Shown here piece after piece: positions 25,199 through 35,905 of a stretch of DNA of 64,000 nucleotides. Source of the DNA: Blastopirellula sediminis (GTDB lineage Bacteria > Planctomycetota > Planctomycetia > Pirellulales > Pirellulaceae). The position numbers and the translations under genes were made by a program. Position 1 is the stretch's first letter, and each line of letters opens with the position of its first letter. Below the pieces are notes generated by a model that was not told where the DNA came from, made no database searches, and saw nothing but the letters and a program-made list of their open reading frames with translations. The DNA lies in NCBI RefSeq assembly GCF_020966755.1, contig NZ_JAJKFT010000004.1, positions 434,001-498,000 on the forward strand, written 5' to 3'.

Positions 25199-28015
25199 AT
25201 GTCAGGACGACCAAACGACTTAGCGCGATTTTTTCTCGGCTGGGATCGCCCTGCGCTCCTAGCGGCTGCTGATCATCTGGCCGGTCTGGCTCGCCGCGAC
25301 GGACCGCTGCTCGATCTGAGCCAGTATGCCCTGATTCTTCCCGGCGCCCAGGCGGGACGTCGTCTCCGCGATCTACTAATCGAGCGGGCCGAAAGCGAAG
25401 GCGCCTCGCTGGTTCCCCCCATGCTTTGTGGGGTGGGGCAAACGCCAGAGCTGCTCTACGAACAAAAACGCCCTTTCGCCAGTCAGCTGACCCAGCAATT
25501 GGCTTGGGCCGAAACGCTCCGTCTCTGCAAGCCACAGCAGCTCAAGCACCTAATTCCGTTTCCGCCGTCGTCTGACGATCTGTCGCAGTGGCGCGAATAT
25601 GGCGAAATCATTCGCAAAACGCACCGTGAGTTGGCGAGCGAAAAGCTCGACTTTGCCGCCGTCGCCAAGCGGGCGATCGAAATGCCCGAGTTCGCCGAAG
25701 TCGATCGCTGGACGACGCTCGCTCACCTGCAGCAAGATTACTTGGCGCGACTCGATCGGGTGGGCGTCTGGGATAAAGAGACGGCCCGCTTGTTCGCGTT
25801 GCAGTACGACGAGTGCCGCTGCGAGCGGAAGATCGTCCTCATCGGCACGGTCGACTTGAACCAAACGTTGCGGTCGATGCTCGATCAGGCGGCGTCGCAT
25901 GGCGCCGAGGTCTCCGCCTTGATCGCCGCTCCGCCCGAACTGGCCGATTCGTTTGACGCCCATGGCTGTTTGAAGCCGGATGCATGGTCCGATCGCCGCC
26001 CGGCGGTTGATTCGAGCCGCGTTTACCTGGTTGAAGGTCCGGCCGATCAGTCTGAGCAAGCGGTCGCGTGCCTGGCGAACTACGCCGGACGTTACGCTCC
26101 GGAAGAAGTGGTGATCGGCGTGCCGGACGAGGCGCTGGTGCCGGAACTGAAACAACGGTTGGCGGAACATCAGCTCGACAGCCGCTTCGGCCCTGGCTCG
26201 CCGGTCGTCGAAACGTTGCCGTGCCGATTGCTCCGTACCTTCTCGGAATATATGCGACGTCGCAGTTTCGCCGCATTGGCCGAAGCGCTTCGTCATCCCG
26301 ACGTCTGGCGCATGATCGAGTCGGAACGCGATCCGCTCGAAACGCTCGATCTCTTCTTCGGCGAGCATCTCCGTGATGCACTCGACGCGACCGAACTCGA
26401 AGGGGAAACGATCGCCGACCTGATGGCGCAGATGGATCGGCTCGCGATGCCGCTTTCGCAGCCGGTCTGTCCCTTGGTGCAGTGGCGGCAGCCGATCAGC
26501 GAACTGTTGCAGTCGATCTACGGCGATCGCGAACTGACGCCGGGGAGCGTCGACTATCGCTCGATCTATCTGCCGATTGAGGCGATCCAGAACGCCATGG
26601 CGACTTGGGAAGAGATCCCAGACACGCTCCAGCCGCTGATGTCGGCGAGCGAAGCGATCGACATTCTGTTGCGACCGTTACGGTCGGAGCTGATCCCCGA
26701 AGAACCGCGCGACGGCGTGATCGAACTGCTTGGTTGGCTCGAACTTCCGCTACAAGACGCGCCGGCCCTGATTCTGACCAGCTTCAACGACGGTCTCACT
26801 CCCAGCTCGGCGAACGCCGACCTGTTTTTGCCGAACTCGCTGCGAGAGCGACTTGGGATCGAAGACAACGCGCGACGCTTGGCTCGTGACGCTTACGCCT
26901 TTGAACTGCTGCTCAACAGTCGACAAGATCTTGATGTGATCGTCGCCAAGCGAACGTCGGCGGGAGATCCGCTCGCGCCGAGTCGCCTGCTCTTCGGCTG
27001 CGATGACAAAACGCTACCGGCGGCGGTCGAACGAATGTTCGGCGATCCAGAGCCGATCGAGAACACGGCGGTTCAATTCCAAGAGGGCGAAACCGAACTC
27101 TTCCGCCAGGCGATCGAGATCCCGCTGCCAGAGCCGGGCCCCTATCAGGTCGACAAGATTACGGCGAGCGACATTCGCCGCTACCTGTTTTGTCCCTATC
27201 GCTATTACCTGGAAAAGATCCTGCGGTTGCATTCGTATTCCGACAGCGCTCGTGAGCTCGACGCCGCCCAGTTCGGTAACTTGGCGCATGACTCGCTCGA
27301 AAAGTTCGGTCGGAGCGAAATTCGCAACTCGGTCGACGAGAAAGCAATTCGCGATTATCTCGAGCAGGCGCTCAGCGAGATCGTGAAAGAAAAGTTTGGC
27401 GCCCGCGTCTTGCCGGCCGTTCGCATTCAGGTTGAGCAACTACGGCTTCGACTGCAATGGTTCGCCGGCGCACAAGCGCGTCGCGCGGAAGAAGGTTGGA
27501 AGATCTACCGGACCGAAACCAACAACGATGATCATCAACCGATCCTGATGGTCGATGACGTGCCGGTTCGGCTGAGAGGGCGCATCGACCGGATCGACCA
27601 TCATCCTGACACGAACCGCTGGGCGGTTATCGACTACAAAACGGCCGACACCGCGAAAAAGCCGGAGGCGGATCACCACAAAGGGAAGTTCGAAGAGCGG
27701 GAGTGGTTCAACGTGCAGTTGCCCTTCTATCGCTTGATTGCCCGCGAACTGGGGATCGGCCAGCATGTCGAAGTCGGCTACTTCACGCTGCCGGCCAAAC
27801 GCGAAGATACCCGCTATCGCCCCGCGGCGTGGGAAGACGCCGATTTTGATCAAGCGGAAGGGGTGATCGCGGAAGTGGTCCGCCGGATTCGTCGCGGCGA
27901 GTTCTGGCCTCCCGCCGACGTCGGACAAAACAGCGACGACTACTCGCGGATCTGTCAGGACGGCGTACTCGGACGTTGGGTTCTGGCGTCCGAAGCGGAG
28001 GAGGTCGCCCCATGA
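25199..28015 (+). CDS. addB: AddB-like nuclease subunit
   Basis: A 938-residue subunit of a RecBCD/AddAB-type double-strand-break resection enzyme. The C-terminal PD-(D/E)XK nuclease has CPYRYYLEKIL near 665, GNLAHDSLEKFG, RIDRID, VIDYKT with Asp and Lys, and QLPFYRLI. The N-terminal helicase-like region has no Walker A loop. Bacillus AddB binds an iron-sulfur cluster with four Cys; here only one Cys is in CPYRYY and one near the end (YSRICQDG), so a full cluster looks absent. Its stop overlaps the AddA-like start (ATGA). First gene of a five-gene coupled operon. Confidence 0.85.
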   Translation: MSGRPNDLARFFLGWDRPALLAAADHLAGLARRDGPLLDLSQYALILPGAQAGRRLRDLLIERAESEGASLVPPMLCGVGQTPELLYEQKRPFASQLTQQLAWAETLRLCKPQQLKHLIPFPPSSDDLSQWREYGEIIRKTHRELASEKLDFAAVAKRAIEMPEFAEVDRWTTLAHLQQDYLARLDRVGVWDKETARLFALQYDECRCERKIVLIGTVDLNQTLRSMLDQAASHGAEVSALIAAPPELADSFDAHGCLKPDAWSDRRPAVDSSRVYLVEGPADQSEQAVACLANYAGRYAPEEVVIGVPDEALVPELKQRLAEHQLDSRFGPGSPVVETLPCRLLRTFSEYMRRRSFAALAEALRHPDVWRMIESERDPLETLDLFFGEHLRDALDATELEGETIADLMAQMDRLAMPLSQPVCPLVQWRQPISELLQSIYGDRELTPGSVDYRSIYLPIEAIQNAMATWEEIPDTLQPLMSASEAIDILLRPLRSELIPEEPRDGVIELLGWLELPLQDAPALILTSFNDGLTPSSANADLFLPNSLRERLGIEDNARRLARDAYAFELLLNSRQDLDVIVAKRTSAGDPLAPSRLLFGCDDKTLPAAVERMFGDPEPIENTAVQFQEGETELFRQAIEIPLPEPGPYQVDKITASDIRRYLFCPYRYYLEKILRLHSYSDSARELDAAQFGNLAHDSLEKFGRSEIRNSVDEKAIRDYLEQALSEIVKEKFGARVLPAVRIQVEQLRLRLQWFAGAQARRAEEGWKIYRTETNNDDHQPILMVDDVPVRLRGRIDRIDHHPDTNRWAVIDYKTADTAKKPEADHHKGKFEEREWFNVQLPFYRLIARELGIGQHVEVGYFTLPAKREDTRYRPAAWEDADFDQAEGVIAEVVRRIRRGEFWPPADVGQNSDDYSRICQDGVLGRWVLASEAEEVAP

Positions 28016-31000
28016 GAACGTTCCAGCATCGTCTAATCCGCGCGTCGGCCGGTTCCGGCAAAACGTTCCAGCTTTCCAATCGCTTCCTCGGCGTATTAGC
28101 GGCGGGGGACGCGCCGGCTGAAATCTTGGCGACGACCTTTACCCGTAAAGCGGCCGGCGAAATCCTCGACCGGATCATGATCCGTCTGGCCGAAGCGGCG
28201 CGTGATCCGAAAAAGCTGGCCGAGCTGAACAGTTTCATCGAAGCGGCGCCGGTTACCCAAGAGGCGTGCGTCGCGACGCTCCGCGATTTGACGCGGCAGT
28301 TGCATCGCCTGCGCGTGCAGACGCTCGACAGCTTTTTCATTCAGGTCGCGCAGTGCTTCAGCTTCGAGATGGGCTTTCCGCCGGGGTGGTCGATCGCCGA
28401 CGAAGTCGATGACTCGGAACTGCGCGTCAACGCGATCGAAGAGCTGCTCCGCGAACATGAAGCGAAGCTGGTGCTGGAAATCGTCCACCTGATGAGCAAG
28501 GGAGAGACGACCCGTGGCGTCAGCCAATTGATGTTGGACGCGGCGAGCCAATTGTACGGGCTGTTCCAGGAAACGCCGGGGGACGTCTGGACGGCGCTGA
28601 AGACCCTGAAGCCGCCGAAACAGGAAGAAATCGACGCAGCCAGAAAGTTGCTGCTGGAAGCGCCGCTCGACAAGCGGATGACGAAGGCTCGCACGGAAGA
28701 CTTGGCCCGCTTCGCCGAAGGAGACTTCGGCGGGTTCCTTGAAAAGGGGCTCGCGAAGAAGGTCATTGAAGACGACCTGACGTTCTACCGCGCGGAGATT
28801 CCGGCCGATGTCGCTCGCGCGTATCAAACGTTGATCGACGCCGCCGCGTGCGAACCGTACAACCTGTTGGTTCGGCAAACCGAAGGCGCCTTTCAACTGC
28901 TCGAGCGATTCGACGCAATCTATCGCCGCTTGAAGTTCCAGTCGCAAGCCTATCGTTTTGACGACGTGACTCGGTTCCTGTCGCGACAAGCCAACGCCGA
29001 CACGCCGACTCGCGTCGCCTATCGTCTCGACGGCCATATCAACCATCTGCTGCTCGACGAGTTCCAAGATACTTCGCCGGCCCAGTGGAGCGTCTTGCGT
29101 CCGGTCGCACGCCGCGTCAAAGCGCAGCCGAACGGCAGCTTCTTCTGCGTCGGCGACGTGAAGCAGGCGATCTACGGTTGGCGCGGCGGCGTGGCCGAGA
29201 TCTTTGAAGAGGTCGTCTCCGAACTGGGAGAACTGGACGAAGCGGAATTACAGGTCAGCTTCCGCTCTTCGCCGGTGGTGATCGACTTCGTCAATCTGGT
29301 TGCTCGCAATCTCCATCGGCACCCGGGGCTCGATCGCTACGAAGATGGGGTCAAGCGTTGGCAGACCCTCTTCGCCGATCATTCGACCGCCAAGACCAAC
29401 TTGCCCGGCTACGTGAGCGTCGAAACGGCGCCGTACGACGAAGATGGCGATCCAAGCGATGAGGCGCTCTTCGTCGCGGCGGCCGAGCGAGTTTGCCGCA
29501 GCTTGGAGAATTCGCCGGGGAGCGAGGTGGGCGTGCTCGTTCGGACCAACTCCGCCGTGCGGAAGATGATCTTCGAGCTGCGTCAACGTGGCGTGACGGC
29601 GAGCGAAGAAGGGGGCGGTACGCTGACCGACTCGGCGTCAGTGCAGTTGATGATGTCCCTCTTGCAGTGGATCGATCATCCGGCCGACACGGTCGCTCGG
29701 TTCCATGTGCAGAACAGCCCGATCGCCGAGACGATCGGTTTGACGCCGCAGATGGGAACGCACCGAGCGTCCGAACTGGCGCAGACGCTGCGGGGCGAAT
29801 TGTTGACCGCCGGCTACGGCGCTACGCTCCGCCGCTGGTCGCGGGTGCTGGTTGAAATCGGCAACTCGCGCGAACGACGGCGGATTGAACAGTTGATCCG
29901 GCTCGCGCATGGCTATCAAGGGAAGTCGACGCTCCGAACCAGCGACTTCATCGAGTTCGTCGAAACGCAGCGGGTCGCCGATCCGCAAGCTTCGGCGGTT
30001 CGCGTGATGACGATCCATCAAGCGAAGGGCTTGCAGTTTGACGTCGTGGTGCTGCTCGACTTGGATCACAATTTTCCCGGTCATCCGCCAGGGTTTGTGA
30101 TTGAACGCTCGGCTCCGCTGGCGCCGGTGACTGGCATCGTCCGCTACGCGAACAAGGATGTGCAAAAGATATTGCCGCCGCGACTGCAGCGGATGTTTTC
30201 GAGCGCCAGTACGCAACAAGCGGTCGAAGAACTGTGCGTGCTGTATGTCGCCATTACCCGCGCCGTCCATGCGATGCATATCGTGATCAAGCCGCCGTCC
30301 GCTCGCGAAAAGAACACGCCCCGGACGATGGCCGGGCTAGTGACCGAGGCGCTGGAGGTCAATCGCCAACCGCAAGGGAACGAAGTGGTCTACGAGATGG
30401 GAGACCGCGAGTGGTACGCCCATCTGTCTCCGGCCGACGCTCCGCAGTCGCATCGCACGCCAGCGATCGCGCGACGTTTGCCAATCGCCATGGCGCCGGC
30501 CAAACGACAGCGCGGCGAGGCGCTCTCGCCATCGAAGCTGGAAGGGGGACCGCGACTGAAGGTCGCCAATCTGCTCGAGACGACCGATTCGACCGGGCGA
30601 CTGGTCGGTTCGGTAACGCATGCCTGGCTCGAGCGAATCGAGTGGTTAGATGATTTCGAGCTGGACGAAGAACGCTTCCGCGCGGTTGCGCGGGCGATTG
30701 TCGGGGACGCCTTGAACATCGACCACCTCCTGTCGCGGTTCCGCAAGATCATCGTGCAGCCGAACTTGCAGCAGTTGCTCGGCCAAGCGACGACGCCGCG
30801 ACCGAAGGGAGTGAGTGTGACGGCGACCGCCGAAGTCCGTCAGGAGCAAACCTTCGCGATTGCGGTCGAGGGTGGCATTCAGAATGGCTCGATCGATCGA
30901 CTGGTGTTGTGGAAAGAGGGAGACAAGGTGGTAGCTGCCGACGTGATCGACTTCAAGACCGATCGCCTGGCGGCGGAAGAGACCGACGCGCTCACGCAGC

Positions 31001-31134
31001 GCGTTGCGTTCTATCGTCCACAGGTGAACGCTTACCGTCGCGCGGTGCAGCAGATGTGGAAACTGCCGGAGAAGTCGGTGTCGGGGCATCTTTACTTCGC
31101 CTCACTGGATGCTGTTGTGGAGGTGAAATCATGA
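28012..31134 (+). CDS. addA: AddA-like UvrD-type helicase-nuclease
   Basis: A 1040-residue SF1A helicase. ASAGSGKTFQLS (Walker A) starts near residue 10. LLLDEFQDTS is motif II, VGDVKQAIYGWRGG motif III, VMTIHQAKGLQFDVVVL motif V, and YVAITRA motif VI. A C-terminal nuclease domain has VIDFKTDRL with the catalytic Asp and Lys. It pairs with AddB to unwind and trim DNA ends before RecA loading. The ATG overlaps the addB stop and its own TGA overlaps the sbcD ATG. All motifs look intact. Confidence 0.9.
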   Translation: MRTFQHRLIRASAGSGKTFQLSNRFLGVLAAGDAPAEILATTFTRKAAGEILDRIMIRLAEAARDPKKLAELNSFIEAAPVTQEACVATLRDLTRQLHRLRVQTLDSFFIQVAQCFSFEMGFPPGWSIADEVDDSELRVNAIEELLREHEAKLVLEIVHLMSKGETTRGVSQLMLDAASQLYGLFQETPGDVWTALKTLKPPKQEEIDAARKLLLEAPLDKRMTKARTEDLARFAEGDFGGFLEKGLAKKVIEDDLTFYRAEIPADVARAYQTLIDAAACEPYNLLVRQTEGAFQLLERFDAIYRRLKFQSQAYRFDDVTRFLSRQANADTPTRVAYRLDGHINHLLLDEFQDTSPAQWSVLRPVARRVKAQPNGSFFCVGDVKQAIYGWRGGVAEIFEEVVSELGELDEAELQVSFRSSPVVIDFVNLVARNLHRHPGLDRYEDGVKRWQTLFADHSTAKTNLPGYVSVETAPYDEDGDPSDEALFVAAAERVCRSLENSPGSEVGVLVRTNSAVRKMIFELRQRGVTASEEGGGTLTDSASVQLMMSLLQWIDHPADTVARFHVQNSPIAETIGLTPQMGTHRASELAQTLRGELLTAGYGATLRRWSRVLVEIGNSRERRRIEQLIRLAHGYQGKSTLRTSDFIEFVETQRVADPQASAVRVMTIHQAKGLQFDVVVLLDLDHNFPGHPPGFVIERSAPLAPVTGIVRYANKDVQKILPPRLQRMFSSASTQQAVEELCVLYVAITRAVHAMHIVIKPPSAREKNTPRTMAGLVTEALEVNRQPQGNEVVYEMGDREWYAHLSPADAPQSHRTPAIARRLPIAMAPAKRQRGEALSPSKLEGGPRLKVANLLETTDSTGRLVGSVTHAWLERIEWLDDFELDEERFRAVARAIVGDALNIDHLLSRFRKIIVQPNLQQLLGQATTPRPKGVSVTATAEVRQEQTFAIAVEGGIQNGSIDRLVLWKEGDKVVAADVIDFKTDRLAAEETDALTQRVAFYRPQVNAYRRAVQQMWKLPEKSVSGHLYFASLDAVVEVKS

Positions 31135-32390
31135 GCTTTCGTTTCATTCATGCCGCGGATTTGCACATCGATAGCCCGCTGCAAGGGCTCGGACGAATCG
31201 ATCCGGCGATGATGCAGCGCGTGCAGTTGGCGACGCGGACGGCGTTTGAAAACGTCGTCGATCTGGCGATCAAAGAAGAAGCGGCGTTCGTCTTGATCGC
31301 CGGCGACTTGTTCGACGGGCAGTGGCAAGACATGCGAACCGGGCAATGGACGATCGCCCAATTTCGCCGTCTGGAAACGCAAGGGATTCGCGTTTTCTAC
31401 ATTCGCGGGAACCACGACGCCGAGAGCAAGCTGCAAAAATCGATCCGCTGGCCAGACAACGTCAGCGAACTGTCGGCGAAGAAGGCGGAAACGATTAAGC
31501 TCGATGATATCCAGGCGGCGATCCATGGCCGCGGATTTGCACGGCCGGACGTGCTCGAAGATCTGGCCGCCGGATATCCCGCCGCACTGCCGGGCTATTT
31601 CAACGTCGGCATGCTCCATACCAGCTTACAAGGTTACGACGAACACGATCCGTACGCGCCGACGACGATCGACACGCTGCGCGGCAAAGGGTACGACTAT
31701 TGGGCGCTGGGGCATATTCATCTGCGGGAAGAGGCGCCTCTCTGCGAACATCCGTACGTCGCGTATAGCGGCAATACCCAGGGGCGCCATATTCGCGAAC
31801 AAGGCGCCAAGGGTTGCCTGGTCGCTTCGGTCAGCGATGGGCACTTGGAAGAGGTTCGTTTTGAACCGACCGATGTGCTCCGCTGGAACGAAGTCGAAAT
31901 TGCGGTGCCTGCGACGGCTGATGCGCAGCAGCTCGACGAACAAATTCGAGACGCTTTATCAGCGGCCCATGAGGCGAACGATGGTCGGTTCACCGTCGCG
32001 CGGGTTCGATTGACCGGCAGTTGCCAATTGCATGGGGAACTGAATGATCCGCTGAAGCAAGGGAGCTGGATCGGCCGCGTTCGGGACGCAGCGGCGGCGA
32101 TCAGCGACGACTTGTGCATTGAAAAGGTGAAGATCCGTACCCGGGCCGAACGGGCTCCTCTGTCACGTGGCGAAGCCGATCTGCTGGGCGAATTGGCGCG
32201 CGAAGTGGAGCAGTTGCGGCAAGATCCGGAGGCCCTGGCCGCAATGTCGCCGGAGCTGAAATCGTTGTTTGAAAAGCTGGGCGCCGCCCAAGCCGATCTG
32301 AGCGACCAGCGGGAAACGAGCGAGCGGTTGGAAGAGTGGCTCGCTGCCGCCGAGCAAATTGTGTTGACCGGATTGGAGGGCGCCGCGTGA
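31131..32390 (+). CDS. sbcD: SbcD/Mre11-like exonuclease
   Basis: A 419-residue calcineurin-fold nuclease. Metal ligands are visible: HAADLHIDSP, LIAGDLFDG, YIRGNHDAESK, MLHTSLQG and WALGHIHLRE. The C-terminal 130 residues are helical and probably bind the partner ATPase. Mre11/SbcD proteins cut hairpins and blocked ends with SbcC. The ATG at 31131 overlaps the AddA stop (ATGA) and its TGA overlaps the GTG of the next gene. Confidence 0.9.
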   Translation: MSFRFIHAADLHIDSPLQGLGRIDPAMMQRVQLATRTAFENVVDLAIKEEAAFVLIAGDLFDGQWQDMRTGQWTIAQFRRLETQGIRVFYIRGNHDAESKLQKSIRWPDNVSELSAKKAETIKLDDIQAAIHGRGFARPDVLEDLAAGYPAALPGYFNVGMLHTSLQGYDEHDPYAPTTIDTLRGKGYDYWALGHIHLREEAPLCEHPYVAYSGNTQGRHIREQGAKGCLVASVSDGHLEEVRFEPTDVLRWNEVEIAVPATADAQQLDEQIRDALSAAHEANDGRFTVARVRLTGSCQLHGELNDPLKQGSWIGRVRDAAAAISDDLCIEKVKIRTRAERAPLSRGEADLLGELAREVEQLRQDPEALAAMSPELKSLFEKLGAAQADLSDQRETSERLEEWLAAAEQIVLTGLEGAA

Positions 32391-35300
32391 AGATTCAAGC
32401 GATTCAATCCGAGAACTTCGGGGTCTTCGCAGATCGCCGCTTCGACTTCGGCGACCGGTTGCAGATCATCTACGGCCCTAACGAAGCGGGCAAGTCGACG
32501 CTGCTGCAGCTGATCCGCGAAGCGATCTTCGGTTTTAAGGTTCGCAATCCGTACGCCTTCGGCGACAGCGGCAAGATGGCGGTCGAAGTTGGCGCCTCGC
32601 TGGCCGATGATCGCGAGTTGCAATTCCGCCGCACCAAGTCGACCAAGTCGGCGCTGACTGGGCAATTCGTCGGTAGCGATGAGACGTTCGACGAAGCGAC
32701 CTGGATTAACCTGCTGGGCGGAATGGAGCAATCGGCGTATGAGCAACTGTTCGGCTTTTCGCTGACTGAACTCGCTTCCGGCGAGGCTGGGCTGAAAGCG
32801 GCGAGCTTGGACGAGGCGCTGTATGGGGGAAGTCTTGGCGGGCTTGGTCAGCTGCAAACGCTCAAAAAGACGCTGGAGACGGAAGGGAACGCCCTGTTCC
32901 TGCCCTCCGGACGCAAGCCGCGGATTAACGAACTGCTGGGGCAGATCAAAGACGCGCGGCAGCGACTGCGGAACGCGCCGCTGCGGCCTGCTCAATATGA
33001 CGAGAAGCTGCGGGAGATTGATCAGCTGGTCGAGAAGCGGGATCAGCTTTACCAACAGCATGAAGAAGCGTTCCGACGGCAACGGCATTTGGATCGGATC
33101 GAAAAGGCGTATCCGGTCTGGCGGGAGATTCTGGTTCTGAACGAACAGATCGCGTCCCTCTCTGGCGAGAAGCAACCGCCGCGCGAAGCGATCGAAAAGT
33201 TTGGGGAACAGCGAACGCGGCTGCAATCGCTCGAGGAAGAGCTGTCGCGGTATCGGTCGCAGCTGGAGCTGCTCGCGAAAGAACAAGCCGAAAGCGCCGC
33301 CGCGATCAGCGAAGATTTGCTCCGCCAGGAAGATACGATTCATCGCCTGGTGCAGACGGTCGGCGAGATTCGGAGCTTCCGCAATCACATTCCGCTTCGT
33401 CAACAAGAGCAAATGGCCGCGCTGGCCGACGCTGATCGAGCGATGCGTGAACTGCACCCGGAGTGGAGCGTCGCCACGTTGTCGCAGTTCGCCCTGTCGC
33501 ATCCGCAGCGGAAAGAGGTGGAGCAAGCGGCTGCGACCGAAAGCGATTTGCGTAGCCAACTGAAAGTGAAGGAAGACGACCTTCAACGTTTGCAGCAGAA
33601 ATGCGAACGAGCGGAAGAGCGTCTGGCCGAACTTCCGGCCGTCAGCGAGATCGACTTCGCGCCGCTGCTGCGCGAATCGACCGCTTGGAATCGTCGGGCC
33701 GAACGAGAAGGCGATCTCCGCCGCGATTTGCAACAACTGACGCAGTCGGCCAAGCCGCTCAAGAGTAGCGCCGCGGCGCTTGCTGATTACGAGAAGGTCT
33801 CGGTCACGCAGTTGCCAAGCGATGGCGAGATCGAACGCTTTGGCGACGCATTGCAGCAAGGGGAGCGGAAGCGTCAGGAAGCGGCTGACCGATTGGCGAG
33901 CGAAGAAGAGACGCTGGCCGAACGTCAGGCCGAGATTGAGTTGCTCGATCAACGTCATGCCCTGGTCCCGCGTGAACAACTGCAGCAAGCTCGCCAGGAG
34001 CGAGACGCCGCGTGGAACGAACTTCGAAATTCCCTTGGCTCGGTAGCGCCGGACGCCGAGAAGATTGCCGAATTCGAACAGCTGCTGAAGAAGCCGGATG
34101 AATTAGCCGATCGCCGCCAAGAGCAAGCGGAGCTGCTCGCACGGCGCGACAAGCTGACGGATGATCTCGATCTGACGTTGCGGCGAATGGAACGTTGCCG
34201 AGAGGCGGCGCAAGCGGCGGAGACGCAGCTAGAATCGCTTCGCAAAGAGTGGTTGGCGTTGTGGAGCCCGCTGCAGGTCGTCCCTCTTTCGCCTAAAGAA
34301 ATGCTCACGTGGTGCGACAAGTTCCGCCGGTGGCGCGAAGTGCAAGACCGTATCGCCGATGTCGAAACGTCCTTGGCCGAAATGTCGGTGGCGAATCAGG
34401 TATTTTTGCAGCAGCTTGGCGAAGCGCTGCCGGAAGCCAAAGACTTAAACGACATCGCCGCCGCAGTCGATAACTTGCAAAAAGCTGCCGCCGGAGCCGC
34501 GAAACTGCGTGACGAACATGCCCAGGCCGCGGCCGAAGCGAAGAAGCTGGCGGCGGATCGAGACGCGGCGATCGACTTGACGCAGCAGCTGAAGCAGCGC
34601 CAGCTCGCCGCGATGGAGACGATCCGCACGCTGCTCGCCGCTGCGCCCGATCTCGGTTCGTCCGATGCGCAGATCATTATCGACTTGCTCTCGCGGATCG
34701 ACGCCGTTCGCGGCATGCGAGATTCGGCGGCGAGCTTGCAGACCCGCGTCTCCGACATGCAGCAAGGGATCGCCGCGTTTGAGCAGGAAGTGGCCACGTG
34801 TTGGACTGCCGCTGGGTTTCCGGCCAGCGATCTTTCTGCCGAAAGCCAGGCGATTGAACTCGATCGACGCCTTAAAGACGTCGTCGCCGCCAGCCACCAG
34901 AAGGCGAATGCGGAGAAGCAGCTTTCGCGGCTCCAGCAGCAGATTGCCGAGTGCGAAGCGCAGCAAGGAACGATCCAGACGCAACTGGCCGCATGGCGCG
35001 AAGCGTCTGGCGTCGCCGATGACGCTGGGCTTGAAGAAGCGACGCATAAGGCTCGCGAGCTGGCCGACCTCGAAACCGAGCGACGGACGCTGCAGGCGCA
35101 GCTGACTGGCATTCGCCAATCGGAAGACGCTGCTGCGTTTGAAGCGGCGTTGGCCGCCGCCGATCTCGACCAGGTGCAACTCGCTCTCCAAGAGAGCGAA
35201 GCGGAGGCGGTGAGCCTGCAGAAGCAACTGGACGAAGTGAAGGAGTCGCTCGGCCGCACGCGGCAGCAGCAAGAGTCGCTGGAAGGCTCCGACAAGTCGA

Positions 35301-35905
35301 TCGCGATCGCGTCGGAACTGGAGAGCCTGAAGGGGGAACTGCAGGAGAAGGTCGACCAATACGCGCCGCTGGTGTTGGCCCGAGCGATGATCGATCGCGC
35401 CGTCGCCAAGCATCGGGCGAAGACCCAGGGAGACATGTTGGAAGCGGTCGGGCGGATTTTCCGCGAAATGACCGCCGGGCAATACCTGGGGATCGAACGG
35501 CAACTCGACGAAAACGGCACATTGATCGTCATTCCCCGCGAAGGGAAACCGAAGACGGCCGAAGAGCTGAGCACCGGTACGCGGGAACAGTTGTATCTCT
35601 CCATTCGTCTCGCCTATATCGAAAGCTACGCGACCAGTAGCGAGCCGTTGCCGGTGGTGATGGATGATATCCTGGTGAACTTTGATGACGAGCGGCAGCG
35701 TCGCACCTTGGCGGTGCTGAGCGACTTTGATCCGCGGGTGCAGATTCTATTTTTGACCTGTCATCAGACGGTGGTCGAAAAGGCACATGGCATCTCCGCT
35801 TCGATTCCTGTTCTGTCGCTCAATGACATGCCGATCGAAACGTCTTCGCCGGCGCCGAAGTCTCGCAAACGTTCCAAATCGCAAACCCCCACGCTGTTTA
35901 ACTGA
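32387..35905 (+). CDS. YhaN/SbcC-like SMC-type ATPase
   Basis: A 1172-residue ABC ATPase split by long coiled coils. Walker A is YGPNEAGKSTLLQL near residue 28. The C-terminal half contains ELSTGTREQLYLSIRLAY (signature) and VVMDDILVNFDDER (Walker B) near 1090. Between them lie several hundred residues of heptad coiled coil. The CxxC zinc hook of SbcC/Rad50 is not present, as in YhaN-type proteins. It starts with GTG overlapping the sbcD stop (GTGA), and the partner is surely the SbcD-like nuclease. Confidence 0.87.
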   Translation: MKIQAIQSENFGVFADRRFDFGDRLQIIYGPNEAGKSTLLQLIREAIFGFKVRNPYAFGDSGKMAVEVGASLADDRELQFRRTKSTKSALTGQFVGSDETFDEATWINLLGGMEQSAYEQLFGFSLTELASGEAGLKAASLDEALYGGSLGGLGQLQTLKKTLETEGNALFLPSGRKPRINELLGQIKDARQRLRNAPLRPAQYDEKLREIDQLVEKRDQLYQQHEEAFRRQRHLDRIEKAYPVWREILVLNEQIASLSGEKQPPREAIEKFGEQRTRLQSLEEELSRYRSQLELLAKEQAESAAAISEDLLRQEDTIHRLVQTVGEIRSFRNHIPLRQQEQMAALADADRAMRELHPEWSVATLSQFALSHPQRKEVEQAAATESDLRSQLKVKEDDLQRLQQKCERAEERLAELPAVSEIDFAPLLRESTAWNRRAEREGDLRRDLQQLTQSAKPLKSSAAALADYEKVSVTQLPSDGEIERFGDALQQGERKRQEAADRLASEEETLAERQAEIELLDQRHALVPREQLQQARQERDAAWNELRNSLGSVAPDAEKIAEFEQLLKKPDELADRRQEQAELLARRDKLTDDLDLTLRRMERCREAAQAAETQLESLRKEWLALWSPLQVVPLSPKEMLTWCDKFRRWREVQDRIADVETSLAEMSVANQVFLQQLGEALPEAKDLNDIAAAVDNLQKAAAGAAKLRDEHAQAAAEAKKLAADRDAAIDLTQQLKQRQLAAMETIRTLLAAAPDLGSSDAQIIIDLLSRIDAVRGMRDSAASLQTRVSDMQQGIAAFEQEVATCWTAAGFPASDLSAESQAIELDRRLKDVVAASHQKANAEKQLSRLQQQIAECEAQQGTIQTQLAAWREASGVADDAGLEEATHKARELADLETERRTLQAQLTGIRQSEDAAAFEAALAAADLDQVQLALQESEAEAVSLQKQLDEVKESLGRTRQQQESLEGSDKSIAIASELESLKGELQEKVDQYAPLVLARAMIDRAVAKHRAKTQGDMLEAVGRIFREMTAGQYLGIERQLDENGTLIVIPREGKPKTAEELSTGTREQLYLSIRLAYIESYATSSEPLPVVMDDILVNFDDERQRRTLAVLSDFDPRVQILFLTCHQTVVEKAHGISASIPVLSLNDMPIETSSPAPKSRKRSKSQTPTLFN

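Noticed and set aside
31718-33988. A 756-codon open frame on the minus strand
   Set aside because: It lies wholly opposite the SbcD- and YhaN-like genes. Its content is Arg/Leu/Gln/Phe-rich, as expected when a high-G+C gene is read antisense.
34396-35604. A 402-codon minus-strand frame rich in Ser and Cys
   Set aside because: Antisense to the coiled-coil part of the YhaN-like gene; composition reflects Glu/Ala/Gln codons read in reverse.
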